Assembly (NCBI RefSeq): GCF_018343665.1
Contig: NZ_JAGYPM010000002.1
Coordinates: forward strand, 186,001 to 250,000
DNA from: Cytobacillus citreus
GTDB taxonomy: Bacteria > Bacillota > Bacilli > Bacillales > Cytobacillaceae
Reading direction: 5' to 3'
DNA: 64,000 nucleotides
The position numbers and the translations under genes are program-made. A model generated the notes under the pieces. The model saw only the letters and a program-made list of their open reading frames with translations. It ran no database searches and was not told the origin of the DNA. Below are positions 61,181 to 64,000 of this stretch, piece by piece; the stretch's first letter is position 1; each line of letters begins with the position of its first letter.

Positions 61181-61270
61181 CCGATATAATAAAAAAGTGA
61201 CCGATATATGGCTAAAATTGACCGATATATTTAGTGAAGTGACCGATATATGGCGAAAAGTAGCCGATAT
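61181..61270 (+). repeat. Five phased CCGATAT motifs
   Basis: CCGATAT starts at 61181, 61201, 61222, 61243 and 61264, so the spacing is 20, 21, 21 and 21 bp, about two helical turns. Inner copies extend to GACCGATATAT. They lie between the pta terminator and lipL and repeat on one DNA face. Whether they bind a protein or belong to a wider repeat family is unknown. Confidence 0.9.
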
Positions 61271-61362
61271 TTTAAATGCAGAATGATAATGAGATTAAAA
61301 AATAGATAAAAAAGGATCATTTTTGATGGATTTGTTCCTTTTTAGATAAAAGGAGTACAAAA

Positions 61363-62199
61363 ATGAGTGATTTATTACAGCAAGACAGGTGGAGAGTTGT
61401 CGATCAATCGGCCCTAGCCGTTCATTTAAATGCTTTATATTCATTCGGGATGGACGATACCTTATGTAGATCTGTTGGGGCGAACATGGCTCCACCGACA
61501 GCTCGAGCTTGGGTTCACCGTGATACCATTGTATTAGGGATACAGGATACGAAGCTCCCTTTTCTTAAGGAAGGGATAGAGTATTTAAAGGGGAAAGGCT
61601 ACCGTGTGATTGTCAGAAATTCCGGTGGACTCGCGGTTGTATTGGATGAAGGTGTATTAAATCTTACGCTTGTTTTTCCTGAAAGTGAAAAGGGCATCGA
61701 TATTAATCGTGGATACGATGCGATGTGGGACCTTATTAAAGAAATGTTTTCAGATTTTAATAAGGAAATAGAAGCGAAGGAGATTGTAGGCTCTTATTGT
61801 CCAGGAAGCTATGATCTAAGTATTGAAGATAAGAAATTTGCGGGTATTTCACAAAGGCGTATTCGAAATGGGGTTGCCGTGCAAATATATCTTTGTGTAA
61901 ATGGCAGCGGAAGTGCTCGTGCAGAACTGATTGAGCATTTCTATTCTCTTTCGAGAAAAAACGAAGTAACAAAATTTCAATATCCAGAAATTAAGCCGTC
62001 TGTCATGGCCTCTTTATCTGAATTATTGCAGGCGGACTTGACGATTCAAGATGCAATGCTTCGTTTCTTGCTAGCCTTAAAAAATAAAAGCAATCACTTA
62101 TTTTCAGGAGAGCTGTCTGGGGAAGAGCCTTCTTTGTTTGAGGCTTATTATAACCGAGTGATGGAACGAAATGAAAAAATACTAGGTGAAGAGAAATAG
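61363..62199 (+). CDS. lipL: Octanoyl-[GcvH]:protein N-octanoyltransferase LipL
   Basis: A 278-residue lipoate-ligase-fold amidotransferase. It moves octanoyl from GcvH to E2 subunits in the Bacillus lipoate relay. Motifs are [40 protein letters not shown], and [20 protein letters not shown] with the catalytic Cys in SYCPGSYD, and [23 protein letters not shown] precedes ATG 61363. It lies between pta and rsfA, like ywfL in B. subtilis. Confidence 0.95.
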   Translation: MSDLLQQDRWRVVDQSALAVHLNALYSFGMDDTLCRSVGANMAPPTARAWVHRDTIVLGIQDTKLPFLKEGIEYLKGKGYRVIVRNSGGLAVVLDEGVLNLTLVFPESEKGIDINRGYDAMWDLIKEMFSDFNKEIEAKEIVGSYCPGSYDLSIEDKKFAGISQRRIRNGVAVQIYLCVNGSGSARAELIEHFYSLSRKNEVTKFQYPEIKPSVMASLSELLQADLTIQDAMLRFLLALKNKSNHLFSGELSGEEPSLFEAYYNRVMERNEKILGEEK

Positions 62200-62200
62200 T

Positions 62201-62236
62201 GAAAAGCCGTAAATCTAAGATTTACGGCTTTTCTTT
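62201..62236. terminator. Perfect palindromic terminator after lipL
   Basis: GAAAAGCCGTAAATCT is followed by its exact complement around a 2-base centre, a 16-bp stem ending in TTTTC. Confidence 0.9.
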
Positions 62237-62317
62237 ATCGAGGATTTGTTGGTTGCCTTCTCCTTCTCCCAAAATAGGAAGATTTATTTATAGAATAATT
62301 AGAATTTTTTGCGTTAG

Positions 62318-62425
62318 AGAAATGGCTAGCTCCGAAGTATAGGACGTACTAATGTCGACGTTGCCACAGGACGTGGCGTTCTTAGTCGACCAGCGCCTAC
62401 ACCCGACAAGACGCTTCCGTTTTTC
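62318..62425. repeat. Family C repeat, partial copy
   Basis: GAGAAATGGCTAGCTCCGAAG, GGACGTACTAATGTCGACG and CCAGCGCCTAC correspond to the left third of copy 1, ending in the CTTCCGTTTTTCTG tail. It abuts the rsfA stop codon. Confidence 0.75.
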
Positions 62426-62427
62426 TG

Positions 62428-63165
62428 TTACTCAGCTAATTTTTCCAAATTTCCGTTTCGGTCCATTTTAAATTTTGTTGCGGGCCTTTCTTCTTCTTCA
62501 AAAAGGACAAGCTTGCGAGCCCGATTCATGATTTTCATTAGGGTCTCGTAATCTTCTTGAATCGTTTCTGTATTTTCCTCCAGCTGATTAATTTTACCTT
62601 CTAATTCATTATTGCGGCTCTTAATCTGCGCATTTTCACGTTTTAATCTTTCATTCTCATTTTTTAAAATTTCCAATTGAATACTCGAGTGTTTTAAAGT
62701 TTGTAAGTATGAAATGACGCGATCAAGATTTAATTCTGAACTAACTTGATAGCTTGTTTCTTCAGAATTAATCGGGACGGCTATCGTTTCAATGGTTTCC
62801 ACTATTTCTCCTTGCTCTTCCATAGGAGGAGCTATTAGGGGAGTTGCAGTTACAGTCACTGATTCAACCTCTGATATAGATGGTACTGGTGGTGAATAAA
62901 GAAGCTTTTTCTTACCGCTTTGTTCCTTTCCAAGTAATCGATGCCTTTGCTTTCTCTGCTTTTTAGCAAGCTGCAATGCTTTTTCATATTGGTGCCTGAC
63001 AACAGCATTCCAGCGAAAACCGCAGGCTGCAGAGGTTCGGTCTAATCGATCTCCTACTTCCTCAAAAGCATTTAATTGTGTACTGCCTTCTCTCACATGT
63101 CTTAAAACAGTTTCAGCTAGTAATAAATCATTTTCTTCAGTCCATGCATCTTGACGAACTTTCAT
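62428..63165 (-). CDS. rsfA: RsfA-family prespore regulator
   Basis: A 245-residue DNA-binding protein. The N-terminal Myb/SANT-like domain ([40 protein letters not shown]) covers about residues 8-65 and a basic tract follows. The Pro/Thr/Glu middle (90-135) is disordered. A leucine-zipper-like coiled coil lies at about 150-215 ([20 protein letters not shown] and on). RsfA in B. subtilis is a SigF-made regulator that tunes SigF genes in the forespore. Confidence 0.92.
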   Translation of the reverse strand: MKVRQDAWTEENDLLLAETVLRHVREGSTQLNAFEEVGDRLDRTSAACGFRWNAVVRHQYEKALQLAKKQRKQRHRLLGKEQSGKKKLLYSPPVPSISEVESVTVTATPLIAPPMEEQGEIVETIETIAVPINSEETSYQVSSELNLDRVISYLQTLKHSSIQLEILKNENERLKRENAQIKSRNNELEGKINQLEENTETIQEDYETLMKIMNRARKLVLFEEEERPATKFKMDRNGNLEKLAE

Positions 63166-63479
63166 ATTCTCAACTCCAAATTCATTTACATTTTTTAATT
63201 CCTTAGTCTAAGCATGGACAGTTAAGAAGAAAAATATACAATTTTGGATTAAAAGGATAGTAGATTTTTCCTTTTTCCATTTTTTCACTAGATAGATATT
63301 GTAAACGGCTGAAGATTCATAAGATGCCGCTGCTCCATTGTCTAGAACTCGGTTCAGGCGGCTTGCATTACTAGGAAAGAAGCTGTAAAATACAGCAAGG
63401 AGCTAGATAAGTAAGCAAGAAGAAAATCGGCCCAATTTTAATCAATAAAAAGTTAGACCGTAGAAAGGTTGTAATATAT
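63166..63479. other. Intergenic region between rsfA and the DUF1450 gene
   Basis: No gene seen. It holds the divergent promoter regions. The phrase GTCTAGAACTCGGTTCAGGCGGCTTGC near 63341 may be a worn repeat. No riboswitch or tRNA recognised. Confidence 0.45.
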
Positions 63480-63704
63480 ATGGCAAACGAATTTCGTGTT
63501 TGCGACGATTGTCAAGGTGTTAATCTAAAAACATTAATCCCTCGTTTAAAGGAAATTGATCCGGAGGCGAAGCTAGAAATAGGCTGCCAGTCTTATTGTG
63601 GACCTGGACGGAAGAAAACATTTGCGTTTGTGAATAATCGTCCGCTTGCTGGTTTAACAGAAGAGGAATTAATGGGAAAAATTAACAAAAAACTCAAAAA
63701 GTAA
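63480..63704 (+). CDS. DUF1450 small Cys-rich protein
   Basis: A 74-residue protein with Cys pairs CDDC near residue 8 and [11 protein letters not shown] near residue 40, plus [11 protein letters not shown]. This pattern is the DUF1450 family of Firmicutes, which looks like a small thioredoxin or ferredoxin-like fold. Its function is unknown to me. A GAAAGG ribosome site lies upstream of ATG 63480, and a clear terminator follows. Confidence 0.8.
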   Translation: MANEFRVCDDCQGVNLKTLIPRLKEIDPEAKLEIGCQSYCGPGRKKTFAFVNNRPLAGLTEEELMGKINKKLKK

Positions 63705-63740
63705 AATCACCTTTTGAATATAATCTGAAGGTGATTTTTT
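63702..63740 (+). terminator. Terminator after the DUF1450 gene
   Basis: AAAATCACCTT pairs with AAGGTGATTTT and a T6 run follows. Confidence 0.85.
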
Positions 63741-63860
63741 ATTTCAAAGCCTTACCCATCAAGGCTCTGTCGAATGTTGGTAAAATGACAGAAATTCGAT
63801 AATGAATTGCTAGGAATTTAAGGATATAATATAGACATATTAGAAAATCGGAGGTAAAAG

Positions 63861-64000
63861 ATGGCATATCCGGTGGAGAAATTACGTGAAGAAAAGGTTT
63901 TTAAAGATCCTGTGCATCGGTATATTCACGTGAGGGATAGAATAATCTGGGATTTAATTGGGACGAAGGAATTCCAGCGTCTCAGAAGAATTAAACAGCT
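63861..64000 (+). CDS. ywfO: YwfO-like HD-domain protein (partial, N-terminus only)
   Basis: The first 46 residues are visible before the window ends. They read EEKVFKDPVHRYIHVRDRII then WDLIGTKEFQRLRRIKQL, the conserved opening of YwfO-type HD phosphohydrolases of the dGTPase-like family (LKDPVHGYI...LIDTPEFQRLRRIKQ). GGAGG precedes ATG 63861. The location after rsfA matches B. subtilis. The catalytic HD motif lies beyond the edge. Confidence 0.85.
   Translation, partial: MAYPVEKLREEKVFKDPVHRYIHVRDRIIWDLIGTKEFQRLRRIKQ

Overview
The window is chromosomal DNA from an AT-rich, endospore-forming member of the Bacillaceae. The evidence is gerQ, rsfA, bacillithiol genes (bshB2/yojF), lipL, hemQ, AGGAGG-type ribosome binding sites, and a ywdI-ywdK-gerQ-hemQ-pta-lipL-rsfA-ywfO order resembling the B. 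subtilis ywd/ywf region. Several dispersed non-coding repeat families typical of Bacillaceae are scattered through it. I cannot name a species.

Layout. 1-4.1 kb: transposase debris, a dense array of short T(T/G)TAC motifs, and an actin-like ParM plus ParR-like adaptor pair, together resembling a type II DNA partition system. 4.1-9 kb: a lysine-riboswitch-controlled dapA, a glyoxalase-fold protein, a cupin, and an MHS-family transporter with an ornithine-cyclodeaminase-like enzyme. 9-17 kb: peptide transporter, membrane protein, IS1595 remnant, thioesterase, two-PAS histidine kinase, YbaK deacylase and a tandem P-loop ATPase. 17-18 kb: a protein built from 52 exact 12-bp GGMP units with a unique Cys-bounded C-terminal domain and a possible SigK promoter. 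18-37.6 kb: transporters (YjiH, three ABC systems, an AtoE-type carrier) with MerR and TetR regulators and visible operators, then AlkD-like repair, HAD phosphatase, PQQ-type dehydrogenase, a Crp/Fnr regulator, a rhodanese lipoprotein, bshB2-yojF and pdxK. 37.7-43.2 kb: a two-component system followed by an ABC-2 exporter, and an orphan response regulator.

43.5-56.7 kb is the metabolic centrepiece: a TsdA-like dihaem cytochrome c opposite a formate respiration and molybdenum-cofactor cluster (fdhD, fdnG, fdnH, fdnI, fdhE, mobA, moeA, a MoeA-binding-protein fusion, moaE, moaD, moeB). The catalytic gene fdnG has an in-frame UGA at the selenocysteine position, followed at once by a hairpin almost identical in design to the E. 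coli fdhF SECIS, so this is very probably a selenoprotein gene. The fdhD promoter and the promoter of the Crp/Fnr gene 11 kb upstream share one architecture: a TGTGA-N6-TCAC palindrome centred about 41.5 bp before the predicted start and a TAGAAT -10. This suggests that the regulator controls itself and formate respiration.

56.7-64 kb: a near-consensus ParB parS site, ywdI, ywdK, gerQ, hemQ, pta, five phased CCGATAT motifs, lipL, rsfA, a DUF1450 protein and the start of ywfO. No rRNA, tRNA or CRISPR array was recognised.
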